From the NCBI GenBank assembly GCA_019749805.1, contig JAIEPH010000021.1, positions 105,779 to 169,778 on the forward strand: DNA of 64,000 bases, read 5' to 3'. The number at the start of each line of letters is the position of its first letter. Within the stretch, counting starts at the first letter, position 1. Of this stretch, positions 43,870 through 52,927 are shown piece after piece. The DNA comes from Mycobacteriaceae bacterium (GTDB lineage: Bacteria > Actinomycetota > Actinomycetes > Mycobacteriales > Mycobacteriaceae). The position numbers and the translations under genes are program-made. Under the pieces are notes generated by a model, which did no database searches, was not told the origin of the DNA, and was given only the letters and a program-made list of their open reading frames with translations.

Positions 43870-45369
43870 ATGACACAGCGCAAGACCATCAGCCACTGGT
43901 TCAACAACGAGGCCTTCGCAGGCGCCAGCACCGCCACCGCCCCGGTGACCAATCCGGCCACCGGTGCCGTCACGGGTGAGGTCGCTTTGGCCACCGTCGA
44001 GGACGCCCGCACGGTCATCGACGCAGCGGCGGTCGCGTTCCCCGCATGGCGTGACACATCGCTGGCCAAGCGCACGCAGATCCTGTTCGACTTCCGTGAG
44101 TTGCTCAACGCGCGCAAGGGCGAGCTGGCCGAGATCATCACGAGCGAGCACGGCAAGGTGGTGTCGGATGCGCTGGGCGAGGTGAGTCGCGGCCAAGAGA
44201 TCGTCGAGTTCGCCTGCGGTATACCGCATCTGCTCAAGGGCGGTTTCACCGAGAACGCGTCGACCAAGGTCGATGTGTATTCGATCCGTCAGCCACTGGG
44301 TGTGGTGGGAGTCATCAGCCCGTTCAACTTCCCCGCGATGGTGCCGATGTGGTTCTTCCCCATCGCAATCGCGACCGGCAACACCGTTGTACTGAAACCG
44401 TCGGAGAAGGATCCGAGCGCCTCGCTGTGGATTGCCGAACTCTGGAAGGAGGCCGGTCTGCCGCCCGGTGTGTTCAATGTGCTCCAGGGCGACAAGACAG
44501 CGGTCGACGAGCTACTGACCAATCCGACGGTCAAGTCGGTGTCGTTCGTCGGCTCCACGCCGATCGCGAAATACGTCTACGCCACCGGCACCGCACACGA
44601 CAAGCGCGTGCAGGCTCTCGGCGGCGCGAAGAACCACGCCGTCATCCTGCCGGACGCCGACCTGGACCTCGCCGCCGACGCGATGGTCAACGCCGGCTTC
44701 GGCTCCGCAGGCGAGCGCTGCATGGCGATCTCGGCGTGTGTGGCGGTCGGGCCGATCGCCGACGATCTGGTCGCCAAGATCGCCGAGCGCACCACGCCGT
44801 TGAAGATCGGCGACGGCACCAAGGATTCCGATATGGGGCCGTTGGTCACCAAGGCTCACCGCGACAAGGTGGCGTCCTACATCGACGCCGGCGAGGCCGA
44901 CGGTGCCAAGATCGTCGTCGACGGCCGCAATGTTCAAGCCGACGGCGGGCAGGATGGGTTCTGGTTGGGCCCTACCCTGATCGATCAGGTGACGCCCGAA
45001 ATGAGCATCTACACCGACGAGATCTTCGGCCCGGTGTTGTCGGTGATCCGCGTCGAAAGCTACGACGAGGCAATGAACTTGGTGAACTCCAATCCTTATG
45101 GCAACGGCACGGCGATCTTCACCAACGACGGTGGTGCCGCGCGGCGCTTCCAGAACGAGGTCCAGGTCGGCATGGTCGGCATCAACGTGCCGATCCCGGT
45201 GCCGATGGCGTACTACAGCTTCGGCGGATGGAAGGCCTCGCTCTTCGGCGACAGCCACGCGCACGGTATGGACGGTGTGCAGTTCTTCACCCGGCAGAAA
45301 GCGATCACCAGCCGCTGGCTCGACCCCAGCCACGGCGGTATCGAGCTGGGCTTTCCGCAGAACCAGTAG
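43870..45369 (+). CDS. iolA: (Methyl)malonate-semialdehyde dehydrogenase, CoA-acylating
   Basis: 499 residues, normal for MmsA/IolA. Aldehyde dehydrogenase features: VGVISPFNFPAMVPMWFFPI, VLKPSEKDPSA, SFVGSTPIAKYVY, and the catalytic Cys in GSAGERCMAIS, with MmsA-type spacing and no catalytic Glu motif of ordinary ALDHs. It converts malonate semialdehyde (from inositol) or methylmalonate semialdehyde (from valine or beta-amino acids) plus CoA to acetyl- or propionyl-CoA and CO2. It ends the inositol operon. Confidence 0.95.
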   Translation: MTQRKTISHWFNNEAFAGASTATAPVTNPATGAVTGEVALATVEDARTVIDAAAVAFPAWRDTSLAKRTQILFDFRELLNARKGELAEIITSEHGKVVSDALGEVSRGQEIVEFACGIPHLLKGGFTENASTKVDVYSIRQPLGVVGVISPFNFPAMVPMWFFPIAIATGNTVVLKPSEKDPSASLWIAELWKEAGLPPGVFNVLQGDKTAVDELLTNPTVKSVSFVGSTPIAKYVYATGTAHDKRVQALGGAKNHAVILPDADLDLAADAMVNAGFGSAGERCMAISACVAVGPIADDLVAKIAERTTPLKIGDGTKDSDMGPLVTKAHRDKVASYIDAGEADGAKIVVDGRNVQADGGQDGFWLGPTLIDQVTPEMSIYTDEIFGPVLSVIRVESYDEAMNLVNSNPYGNGTAIFTNDGGAARRFQNEVQVGMVGINVPIPVPMAYYSFGGWKASLFGDSHAHGMDGVQFFTRQKAITSRWLDPSHGGIELGFPQNQ

Positions 45370-45378
45370 TCAGTGACG

Positions 45379-45438
45379 CCGAACGTACGGTTGTTGTGCG
45401 CGTCGTCCGAGTAGGGCCGTCGACAACCGTACTTTCGG
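45379..45438. repeat. Imperfect inverted repeat, possible terminator
   Basis: Arms CCGAACGTACGGTTGT (45379-45394) and ACAACCGTACTTTCGG (45423-45438) pair at 15 of 16 positions around a 28-base loop. It begins ten bases after the iolA stop and may end the inositol transcript or separate it from the aminotransferase. No U-tract follows. Confidence 0.5.
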
Positions 45439-45497
45439 TGCAGGCGCCGGGCTAGGCTTCCCGCAATACCTCCGGGGATACAGAGACAGGCACAGCC

Positions 45498-46883
45498 ATG
45501 ACACGGTCCACCGCGCCGGAACAGCTACCCAACGGGCAGGATCTCGCCACAGCGATCGCCGAGGGCGTGCGCGCACATGAACTCGACCGCGCCCACGTTT
45601 TCCACTCGTGGTCGGCGCAGGCCGCGCTGAAGCCGATGACCGTGCTCGCCGCACAGGGCTCCTACGTATGGGACGGTGACGGCAACAAGCTGCTGGACTT
45701 CTCGTCACAAATGGTCAACACCAACATCGGTCACCAGCACCCGAAAGTCGTTGCTGCCATCGCCGAACAGGCCGCGAAGCTGTGTACCGTCGCGCCCGCG
45801 CACGTCAACTCCGCCCGCTCGGAGGCGGCACGGCTCATCGCGGAACGGACGCCCGGCGACCTCAACCGGGTGTTCTTCACCAACGGCGGCGCCGACGCCG
45901 TCGAACATGCCGTTCGCATGGCCCGGCTGCACACCGGCCGGTACAAGGTGCTGGCCCGCTACCGGTCGTACCACGGCGGCACCGATACCGCGGTGAACCT
46001 GACCGGCGACCCACGGCGCTGGCCCAATGACTACGGCACCAGCGGCGTCGTGCACTTCAACGGCCCCTTCCTGTACCGCTCCTCGTTCCATTCGGACAAC
46101 GAGGAGCAGGAGACGCAACGAGCACTCGAACACCTCGAGCGGCTGATCCAGATGGAGAACCCGCTGTCGTTCGCGGCCCTGATCCTGGAATCGGTGCCCG
46201 GCACCGCGGGCATCATGGTGCCGCCACCCGGCTACCTGAAAGGTGTCCGCGAGATCTGCGACCGTTACGGCATCGTCTTCATCGCAGATGAGGTGATGGC
46301 CGGGTTCGGACGCACCGGAAAGTGGTTCGCCATCCAGCATTTCGACGTCGTGCCCGATCTCATCACGTTCGCCAAAGGGGTCACCTCAGGCTACGTGCCA
46401 CTCGGTGGCGTGGCGATCAACGAGTCGATCGCCAAGACATTCGCCGACCGGCCATACCCTGGCGGCCTGACCTACTCGGGTCATCCGCTGGCGACGGCCT
46501 GCGCGGTCGCCACCATCAACGCGATGGAGGACGAGGGCATGGTCGGCAACGCCGCGCGCATCGGCAGCGACGTACTCGGCCCGGGACTGCACGAACTGGC
46601 GGCCAAGCACCCGTCGGTCGGCGAGGTGCGCGGCCTCGGTGTGTTCTGGGCGATCGAACTCGTCACCAATCGGCAGACCCGCGAACCACTGGCGCCGTAC
46701 GGCGGGTCGAGTCCGGCGATGGGCGAAACGCTTGCGGCGTGCAAGGCCAACGGCCTGCTGCCCTTCGCGAATTTCAACCGAATTCACGCGGTGCCGCCGT
46801 GCAACGTCGGCGACGCTGAGGTGGCGGACGGGCTGCGCATGCTTGACGCGGCACTGGCTGTCGCCGATGGCCACACCACCTGA
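45498..46883 (+). CDS. Class III PLP-dependent aminotransferase
   Basis: 461 residues from ATG 45498. Class III fold features: FSSQMVNTNIGHQHPKVVAA, FFTNGGADAVEHAVRMAR, YRSYHGGTDTAVNLTGD, IADEVMAGFGRTGKW with the PLP Asp, and the Schiff-base Lys in ITFAKGVTSGYVPLGG. Relatives act on beta-alanine, taurine, GABA or similar amines and would give semialdehydes. The gene follows a (methyl)malonate-semialdehyde dehydrogenase, so a beta-amino acid substrate feeding IolA is attractive. The 128-bp spacer suggests its own promoter. Confidence 0.92.
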   Translation: MTRSTAPEQLPNGQDLATAIAEGVRAHELDRAHVFHSWSAQAALKPMTVLAAQGSYVWDGDGNKLLDFSSQMVNTNIGHQHPKVVAAIAEQAAKLCTVAPAHVNSARSEAARLIAERTPGDLNRVFFTNGGADAVEHAVRMARLHTGRYKVLARYRSYHGGTDTAVNLTGDPRRWPNDYGTSGVVHFNGPFLYRSSFHSDNEEQETQRALEHLERLIQMENPLSFAALILESVPGTAGIMVPPPGYLKGVREICDRYGIVFIADEVMAGFGRTGKWFAIQHFDVVPDLITFAKGVTSGYVPLGGVAINESIAKTFADRPYPGGLTYSGHPLATACAVATINAMEDEGMVGNAARIGSDVLGPGLHELAAKHPSVGEVRGLGVFWAIELVTNRQTREPLAPYGGSSPAMGETLAACKANGLLPFANFNRIHAVPPCNVGDAEVADGLRMLDAALAVADGHTT

Positions 46884-46888
46884 CTGGG

Positions 46889-48235
46889 TCAGGCGGTGAG
46901 TCGGAGCTTCTCGGCGTTTTCGTACTCGTCGTCGACGAGCACGACGGTGCGCCCCGGCCGGTCGATCAAGGAGGCTGCGATAGAGGACCGGTAACCCGAC
47001 GCGCAGTGCACCCAGACCTCGCCTTCGGGCACGTCGGACATCCGCTCGATGAGCTTGTGCAGAGGGATGTTCATCGCGCCGGGGAGATGGCTGCTTTCGA
47101 ACTCCGGTTGCTGACGGACGTCGAGGATCGTGACGTCCCGGGATTCGAGGATTTCGGCGAGGTCGTCGAACGACGCGACGCGGTAGGAGCGCAGCTCGGC
47201 CCCGGCGCTGAGGCTGCCGACCTCCCCGACCGCTGCACCTTCGAGCTCGTCGATACCAATACGCACGAGTTCCCTTCTGGCCTCGGCAATCTGGTCGATG
47301 CTCTCACCTATCAAGGTGAGCGGTTCGCCCCAGTCGTACAGCCAGCCCAGGTAGGCGACGAAGGAGTCCGACAGCTCGAAGCCACGGGTGCCGGCGAGAT
47401 GACCGGCAGCGAACGCCGTGCGGTTGCGTAGGTCGACAACCCACTCTCCTGCCTCGATGCGCCCACGCAGTTCGTCAGGGTCTACCGGGTCAGGCAACGA
47501 CAGGTCCACCGGCGCCGGTCCGGCCTTGTTGATGACACCCATGTGCGCGTAGTAGGCGGGGTAGTCGGCGAGTCCCGCCAGCAAATCGTTGACGTAAGTC
47601 TGCTCGTCTTGGGTCAGCGCGGGGTTGGTGACCAGCTCGTCGGCGATGGTGGAGTCGTCACCACTCGCCGGCGTGGCTGAACAGAAGCTGCCGAAGCCAT
47701 GAGTCGGGAACACCTTTGTGTCGGCTGGCAACTCATCTGCGAGGCGCCGCACCGAGTGGTACTGCGCGTGGGTCAGCGCTTCAGTGTGTTCGGCGCCAAG
47801 CAGGTCGGTACGACCGGTGGTGCCGTGCAGCATCGACCCGCCGGTGAACACACCATGGACGTTCCCGGTGGTGTCGCGCAACACGTAACTGACGTGGTGG
47901 TGAGTGTGGCCCGGAGTGTGCATCACCTGCAACTGAATTGACTCAGCGTCGATGACATCACCGTCACGGACCGGCCGGCGGTCGTAGGCGACGTCGTCAC
48001 CGGCGGGAACCACGTACTCCGCCCCGACAGTGCGCGCCAACTCCAATCCGCCGGTGACGTAGTCGTTGTGGATATGGGTCTCCACCACGTGAGTGATCGT
48101 CACCCCGCGGTCCCGGGCCAGTGACAGGACTCGGTCGATGTCCCGCTGGGGGTCGACGGCGACGGCGGTGCCACCATGGTCGACCAGATAACTGCGGTCG
48201 CCCAGCCCGGAGGTTTCGATGATGGATATGTCCAC
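46889..48235 (-). CDS. MBL-fold/rhodanese protein, variant persulfide dioxygenase-like
   Basis: 448 residues from GTG 48235 (AAGGAG upstream). N-terminal metallo-beta-lactamase domain with His54-x-His56-x-Asp58 (THIHNDY) and His110 (HTPGH). The usual metal-binding Asp of the FTGD motif is Gly (FTGGSMLHG, residue 133). Two rhodanese domains follow. The first (VVDLRNRTAFAAGH) has no active-site Cys; the second has HCASGYRSS with the persulfide-carrying Cys. The organisation resembles CstB-type enzymes of sulfide detoxification. It is last in the operon DUF302 - TauE - this gene, whose promoter has a CstR-like box. The altered metal site suggests an activity different from the paralogue at 51482. 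Confidence 0.88.
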   Translation of the reverse strand: MDISIIETSGLGDRSYLVDHGGTAVAVDPQRDIDRVLSLARDRGVTITHVVETHIHNDYVTGGLELARTVGAEYVVPAGDDVAYDRRPVRDGDVIDAESIQLQVMHTPGHTHHHVSYVLRDTTGNVHGVFTGGSMLHGTTGRTDLLGAEHTEALTHAQYHSVRRLADELPADTKVFPTHGFGSFCSATPASGDDSTIADELVTNPALTQDEQTYVNDLLAGLADYPAYYAHMGVINKAGPAPVDLSLPDPVDPDELRGRIEAGEWVVDLRNRTAFAAGHLAGTRGFELSDSFVAYLGWLYDWGEPLTLIGESIDQIAEARRELVRIGIDELEGAAVGEVGSLSAGAELRSYRVASFDDLAEILESRDVTILDVRQQPEFESSHLPGAMNIPLHKLIERMSDVPEGEVWVHCASGYRSSIAASLIDRPGRTVVLVDDEYENAEKLRLTA

Positions 48236-48256
48236 GGGATCTCCTTCCAGAGGTTC

Positions 48257-49030
48257 TCAGCGAAGAACGATGGTGTCCAACAGCACGTAGGCCGCCACGA
48301 CGAAAACGAGGTAGGCGAACCAGCGCTGGAGTCTGGCAGTTTCGAGCTTGGTGCCGTAGTGACCGGCGACGAGCGAGCCGACAATCGCGGTGCCGACGAA
48401 CGCGGCGGTGATCGACCAGTCGATGCCGGCCCCGCCCAGATGGGAAATCACACCGGCGGCGGAATTGGCGACGATGATGAGGAGCGAGGTGCCGATGGCG
48501 ATTGACATCTCCACGCCGAGCATTAGCACCAACGCCGGGATGATCAGGAAGCCGCCCCCGACACCGAACAGCCCTGTCAACAGACCGACGACGAATCCGG
48601 CGGGGATCGACCGCGGGGCGCAACGACGCCAGTTGATTCCGGAGTCACCGACACTGCAGGCGGTTCCGGTGTCCCCCGTTTCCTGCAGCATCCGAATTCC
48701 GGCCACCACCATCACCGACGCGAAGCCGATCAGTAGGACCGACTGCGGCAGGTGCTTGCCGATTGCGGTACCGATGAACGTGGCCGGGATACCGACAGCC
48801 GCGAAGATTCCTGCCAGTCGCCACTGCACCTGGTGCGCACGGATCTTGGGTAGCGCACCGACCGCGGACGCGATGCCGATCACTATCAGGGACATCGGAA
48901 TCGCCGTTTCGACACCAAGGCCTAGTACGTAGACCAGTGCCGGTACCGCAAGGATGGATCCGCCACCGCCGAGCAAGCCCAGCAGCACCCCGATCACGGC
49001 GCCAAGCGCGAGGGCGATCCCGATGCTCAC
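48257..49030 (-). CDS. TauE/SafE family sulfite/sulfur anion permease
   Basis: 257 residues from GTG 49030, about eight hydrophobic segments. The two internal repeats of the family are visible: LLGLLGGGGSILAVPALVYV and LLTGLFGVGGGFLIIPALVL. These permeases export sulfite, thiosulfate or organosulfonates. It lies 21 bp before the MBL-rhodanese gene in the same operon, so it probably removes a product of persulfide oxidation. A second paralogue is at 53661. Confidence 0.93.
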   Translation of the reverse strand: MSIGIALALGAVIGVLLGLLGGGGSILAVPALVYVLGLGVETAIPMSLIVIGIASAVGALPKIRAHQVQWRLAGIFAAVGIPATFIGTAIGKHLPQSVLLIGFASVMVVAGIRMLQETGDTGTACSVGDSGINWRRCAPRSIPAGFVVGLLTGLFGVGGGFLIIPALVLMLGVEMSIAIGTSLLIIVANSAAGVISHLGGAGIDWSITAAFVGTAIVGSLVAGHYGTKLETARLQRWFAYLVFVVAAYVLLDTIVLR

Positions 49031-49066
49031 TTTTTCGGCCTTTGCCCGCGCACCGCGGGGCCCCGA

Positions 49067-49480
49067 TTATTTCGCGGGCGCGGTCTGGGACAGCGCGTCG
49101 ATCGCGGCATGCAGCTTTTCGGCGGCGTCGTCGGCAACCTCACGCAGGCCTGGCTCGTCGGCCACCTGAACCATGATCTGGGGGTCCATCGCGTCGACGA
49201 TCACGGTGCCGTCGTGGGCGGGGTCCGAGCGAACCACCACGTTGCACGGCAACAACAATCCGATCTTTCGATCCACGTTGACCGCGCGGTGTGCCAGTGG
49301 CGGGTTGCACGCCCCGAGGATCAGATAGTTCTCCATATCCTCGCCGAGCTTCGCCTTCAACGTGGCCTTGACGTCGATCTCGGTGAGAACTCCAAAACCC
49401 TGATCAGAAAGCGCCTTTCGGGTCATTTCTACTGCGTCTTCGAACGATGCCTGCAGCGTGGTCGATATGGCCAGCGTCAT
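49067..49480 (-). CDS. DUF302 domain protein
   Basis: 137 residues from ATG 49480 with AAAGGAGG upstream. DUF302 pattern: SFEDAVEMTRKALSDQGFGV, VLTEIDVKATLKAKLG, YLILGACNPPLAHRAV and IGLLLPCNVVVR, with two conserved Cys (GACNP and LPCNV). The function of the family is not firmly known. It is small and soluble and often occurs with sulfur or metal stress genes. First gene of the minus-strand operon controlled by the box at 49511-49526; two exposed Cys fit a persulfide- or metal-binding role. Confidence 0.9.
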   Translation of the reverse strand: MTLAISTTLQASFEDAVEMTRKALSDQGFGVLTEIDVKATLKAKLGEDMENYLILGACNPPLAHRAVNVDRKIGLLLPCNVVVRSDPAHDGTVIVDAMDPQIMVQVADEPGLREVADDAAEKLHAAIDALSQTAPAK

Positions 49481-49510
49481 TTTCTGCCTCCTTTCACAGC
49501 TTGAACCAGG

Positions 49511-49526
49511 TTACCCATGGGGGTAT
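49511..49526. promoter_or_regulatory. CstR-like operator, DUF302 operon
   Basis: TTACCCATGGGGGTAT, 31 bases before the DUF302 start. It matches the ATACCC-N4-GGGTAT pattern of the boxes in the 52.9-kb promoter and upstream of the regulator gene. Confidence 0.65.
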
Positions 49527-49644
49527 TCGATGTCCACCCTGCCCTGTTGGTTACCCACAATGGCGGACTTGACCTCCTGCGCGGGAGATCTCGTGGGTGC
49601 AGAAGAGCCGGCGAGGGGTTTCGACGGTGGTCGTGTCGGTTCCT

Positions 49645-49824
49645 CTACCTTGGTCGGCGGTGAAATGGCGAGTTCGTGATGGTGGATCTGGGCTTGAACG
49701 CGGAATCGCCGTCGCAGGTGCATCGTTGAGCCGCGGGCACCGAGCGCATCACTTCGTCGACGTGTTGGCCGCATCCGGCCCAGCCCGTCTTTCCGCAGCG
49801 GGTGCACTTCTCGGGGTAGCACAT
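49645..49824 (-). CDS. Small Cys-rich protein (59 residues), zinc-ribbon-like
   Basis: From ATG 49824, with AAGGAGG eight bases upstream, the minus strand reads MCYPEKCTRCGKTGWAGCGQ then HVDEVMRSVPAAQRCTC and ends at TAG 49645. Six cysteines include a CxxC pair (CTRC), CGQH and CTC, which resembles a zinc ribbon or metal-binding knuckle. It sits 26 bp after thioredoxin at the end of the cstB-sqr-trx operon. Its role may be to carry or accept a persulfide or to bind zinc. It is shorter than common gene-size limits and easily missed. Confidence 0.8.
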   Translation of the reverse strand: MCYPEKCTRCGKTGWAGCGQHVDEVMRSVPAAQRCTCDGDSAFKPRSTITNSPFHRRPR

Positions 49825-49850
49825 TTCTTCGTCCCTCCTTGTGAATGCGA

Positions 49851-50213
49851 TCAGGGCGTCGCCGCGGCGATCTTGGCGCGGACCTCGGCCATGTCGAGCG
49901 CCTTGACCCGGGTGATCAGGTCCTCGAGCGCCGCCGCAGGCAGGGCGCCCGGCTGGCGGTAGACGAGCACGCCGTCACGGAAGGCCATGACGGTCGGGAT
50001 CGACTGGATCTCTAGCGCCGCGGCCAGTTGCCCCTCCGCTTCGGTGTCGACCTTGGCGTGCACGACGTCGGGATGTGATTGCGCCGAGCGGTCGAAGACC
50101 GGCGCGAAGGATCGGCATGGTCCGCACCAGGAGGCCCAGAAGTCGATCAACACGATCGGGTTGTCGGTGATCGTGGACTCGAAGTCGGTGGCGGAGAGCT
50201 TTCTGATTGTCAT
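49851..50213 (-). CDS. trxA: Thioredoxin
   Basis: 120 residues from ATG 50213. Thioredoxin fold with FWASWCGPCRSFAPVF (active site Cys-Gly-Pro-Cys near residues 30-33), cis-Pro in IQSIPTVMAFRDG. Part of the operon cstB - sqr - trx - small Cys-rich protein. Here it probably reduces persulfides or releases sulfide from rhodanese-bound or protein persulfides. A tail of about 15 residues extends beyond the usual thioredoxin end. Confidence 0.94.
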   Translation of the reverse strand: MTIRKLSATDFESTITDNPIVLIDFWASWCGPCRSFAPVFDRSAQSHPDVVHAKVDTEAEGQLAAALEIQSIPTVMAFRDGVLVYRQPGALPAAALEDLITRVKALDMAEVRAKIAAATP

Positions 50214-50256
50214 TGCGGTGTCCTTTCTCGTCTTTACAAGTGGTGCAGTCGAATTG

Positions 50257-51459
50257 CTAAGCGAGGCCCTTGAGCATCAGGTTCCAGTACATGAACGGGA
50301 GCCCGTACTTCTTGAGATACCAGTACGCACGATGTGGCTTCGTCGGATCGAGCAACGGGAACGACGGTTCCAGGTTCAGGTCATAGTCGAACTCGGCGAG
50401 CAGCATCGCGTGCGACGAGGTGACGATCGGGCACGACGAGTATCCGTCGTATGACGCACCCAACGGTTGCCGATTCAGGAACGCGTCGATGTTCTCGACG
50501 ACGACGGGGGCCTGTTTGCGGATTGCGGCCCCGGTCTTCGAGTTCGGCGACGATCCAGCGTCGCCGAGGCTGAATACGTTGGGATACCGAACGTGTTGCA
50601 TGGTGTGCTTGTCGATGTCGACGTATCCGACCGCATCGCCGGTCGACAGCGGACTGGACTTGATCCAGTCCGGCGCCGACTGCCGTGGTACGGCGTGCAA
50701 CACGTCGTAAGGCAGCATCGTGTCGGTGCCGCCGGGGCCGACGCTGGTGATGCCGACCTTGTGCGACGCGGCATCGACGGAGGTCACCTCGGAGCTGCTG
50801 TGCAACGTGATGCCGTAGTCGGCGATGACCGCGTCGAGGCTGTCGGCTATCGCGGGGATGCCGAAGGGCCGCGGACCCGGCATGACCAGGTGGACGTCGA
50901 TGTCGTTGAGCACGCCTTGCTTTCGCCAGTAGTCCGACGCCAGGTAGGCGATCTTCTGCGGCGCTCCGGCGCACTTGATCGCGCCGGAGGGAACCGTGAA
51001 CACCGCGGTGCCCGAACGCATGGTGCGGATGAGGTCCCAGGTGCGCGGCGCGAGATCGAACCGGTAGTTCGACGACACGCCGTCGCGGCCCAGGGCTTCC
51101 TCCAGTCCCTCGGTGGCCTTCCAGTCGAGCTGAATGCCGGGACAGACCACGAGCACGTCGTAGCCGTAGGTGGCTCCGTCCGTGCACGTGACGGTGTTGT
51201 TCTCCGGATCAAAGGCGTTGGCGGCCTTCTTGATCCATGTCGCACCTTTCGGCATGACCGAGGACTCGGCACGCTCGGTGGACGAGGCCTTCGCCTGCCC
51301 GCCGCCCACCAGCGTCCACAGCGGCTGGTAATAGTGCGTGCCGGACGGCTCGATCACCGCGACGTCGCGGTAGCCCTTGCGCAACATGCGGGCCGCGACG
51401 GTGATGCCCGCTGTTCCGCCGCCGACGATCAGAATCTGGTGCTTGGCAGTGGTGGTCAT
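50257..51459 (-). CDS. sqr: Sulfide:quinone oxidoreductase
   Basis: 400 residues from ATG 51459 (GAGGAG upstream). FAD flavoprotein: ILIVGGGTAGITVAARML near the N-terminus, YYQPLWTLVGGGQ, and C-terminal VFSLGDAGSSPNSKTGAAI. Cysteines fitting the SQR redox pair are seen in KCAGAPQKIAYL (about 161) and SSCPIVTSS (about 341), with another in VVCPGIQL (about 106). The C-terminus has amphipathic or hydrophobic helices for membrane attachment. It oxidises sulfide and passes electrons to menaquinone, leaving a persulfide for the MBL dioxygenase-rhodanese encoded just upstream. Confidence 0.9.
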   Translation of the reverse strand: MTTTAKHQILIVGGGTAGITVAARMLRKGYRDVAVIEPSGTHYYQPLWTLVGGGQAKASSTERAESSVMPKGATWIKKAANAFDPENNTVTCTDGATYGYDVLVVCPGIQLDWKATEGLEEALGRDGVSSNYRFDLAPRTWDLIRTMRSGTAVFTVPSGAIKCAGAPQKIAYLASDYWRKQGVLNDIDVHLVMPGPRPFGIPAIADSLDAVIADYGITLHSSSEVTSVDAASHKVGITSVGPGGTDTMLPYDVLHAVPRQSAPDWIKSSPLSTGDAVGYVDIDKHTMQHVRYPNVFSLGDAGSSPNSKTGAAIRKQAPVVVENIDAFLNRQPLGASYDGYSSCPIVTSSHAMLLAEFDYDLNLEPSFPLLDPTKPHRAYWYLKKYGLPFMYWNLMLKGLA

Positions 51460-51481
51460 GGTGTTCGTCTCCTCGGATTGC

Positions 51482-52861
51482 TCAGGCGTTCTGGTGGGAT
51501 TCGTCCCAGGCGCCGAAGCCACCCAGGATGTCGCTCACGTCGGCGAAACCACGCTGCCGCAACAGGCTTGCCGCCACCGAGGACCGGTAGCCGCCTGCGC
51601 AGTACACGACGGTCGGCTTGGTGGCGTCGAGTTCGTCCAGCCGGGTGGGCAACTGGCCCACCGGAATCGTGATCGCGTTCGGGATGGTTCCGGCCTCGAC
51701 CTCGCCCGGGTTGCGGACGTCGACGATCTGCAGGTTGGTGAGCTCAGATGCCCGCTCGTCGAATGCCTTCGCGGTCAACCGAGAGGCCACCTGGACGTCG
51801 TCCTGGTGGGAGAACATCACCTGGAAAGGCTCGGCCAGGTAACCGATCACCCGGTCGAAGCCAATGCGGGCAAGCCGATTCTTGCCCTCGAGTTCCTGGC
51901 CCGGTTCGGTGAACAGCACGACGTCGACGTCGGACGGCAGCACCGAGCCGGCGAATTCGGCGTAGCGGCCTTCGAGTCCGATGTTGATCGCGCCTCGCAG
52001 GTGGCCGAGGGCGAACTCTTCGGGGGTCCGCCCGTCGACCAGGACGGCGCCGTCCGAGATCGCCCTGCGGACCTGCTCGTATGTCATCGCCGCCGGCATC
52101 TTGGTTTCATCGAGCAGTTCGCGGTCCTTGCGATTGAGGATCGCGTCGTAGACGAAGTAGCCCGGCGCGGGCGGCTGACCCTCGGTGACGAGGTTCATGA
52201 AGGTCGCCTTGTCGGGAGCCCGCAGTGCGTAATTGGTCGCCTTCTGATCGCCCATCGTCGACCACAGGTCGGTCGAGAGGTTCTTACCGCACGCCGAGCC
52301 CGCACCGTGCGCGGGATACACCCGCGTCGCGTCAGGGAGCGTCATCAATTTGTTGTGCAGGGAGTCGTAGAGCTTGTCCGCCAGTTCCTCGCGGGTGAAG
52401 CCGATCGAGGCCAGCAGGTCCGGGCGGCCGACGTCGCCGATGAAGAGGGCATCGCCGGTGAGGACGCCGTACGGGATCTTGTCGTCGGCGTGCTCGTAGA
52501 CCACGATCGACAACGACTCGGGCGTGTGGCCAGGGGTGTGCCGGAACTCCAGTGTGACGTCACCGAGTGAATAGCGTTCACCGTCGGCGACCCCCATCGA
52601 CTCGAACTCGGTCTCCGCGACCGAGGAGAACACGATCTTCGCGCCTGTCGCCTTGGCCAACTCGAGGTGGCCGGACAGGAAGTCGGCGTGGAAGTGGGTT
52701 TCGATGACGAGTTCGATCGTCAGACCCAGTTCCTTGGCGTCGGCCAAGTATTCGGCGATGTCGCGTTGCGGGTCGACCACGACTGCGCGGCCTGTTGTTT
52801 CGTCGGCCACCAGGTACGAGGCGTGGGACAGACAATCCAGGTAGTACTGGACGAATTTCAT
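51482..52861 (-). CDS. cstB: Persulfide dioxygenase-rhodanese fusion (CstB-like)
   Basis: 459 residues from ATG 52861 (AAAGGA upstream); the frame upstream reaches into the operators and is not used. MBL domain with His56-x-His58-x-Asp60 (THFHADF), His112 (HTPGH) and Asp137 (LTGDALFIGDVGRPDLL), the non-haem iron ligands expected of persulfide dioxygenases. Two rhodanese domains follow; the first (VLVDGRTPEEFALGHL) has lost its Cys, the second keeps YCAGGYRSS. Such proteins oxidise persulfide to sulfite and transfer sulfur to make thiosulfate. First gene of the left operon from the four-operator promoter. Confidence 0.92.
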   Translation of the reverse strand: MKFVQYYLDCLSHASYLVADETTGRAVVVDPQRDIAEYLADAKELGLTIELVIETHFHADFLSGHLELAKATGAKIVFSSVAETEFESMGVADGERYSLGDVTLEFRHTPGHTPESLSIVVYEHADDKIPYGVLTGDALFIGDVGRPDLLASIGFTREELADKLYDSLHNKLMTLPDATRVYPAHGAGSACGKNLSTDLWSTMGDQKATNYALRAPDKATFMNLVTEGQPPAPGYFVYDAILNRKDRELLDETKMPAAMTYEQVRRAISDGAVLVDGRTPEEFALGHLRGAINIGLEGRYAEFAGSVLPSDVDVVLFTEPGQELEGKNRLARIGFDRVIGYLAEPFQVMFSHQDDVQVASRLTAKAFDERASELTNLQIVDVRNPGEVEAGTIPNAITIPVGQLPTRLDELDATKPTVVYCAGGYRSSVAASLLRQRGFADVSDILGGFGAWDESHQNA

Positions 52862-52906
52862 GGCGCGAGTCCTTTCGTTCCGTTGCGGGTAGAGCCATCC
52901 TGGCAT

Positions 52907-52922
52907 ATACCCCTATGGGTAT
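52907..52922. promoter_or_regulatory. CstR-like operator 1
   Basis: ATACCCCTATGGGTAT, a near-perfect palindrome 46 bases before the cstB start. First of four in this divergent promoter (centres about 21, 34 and 35 bp apart). Confidence 0.75.
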
Positions 52923-52927
52923 GTCAA

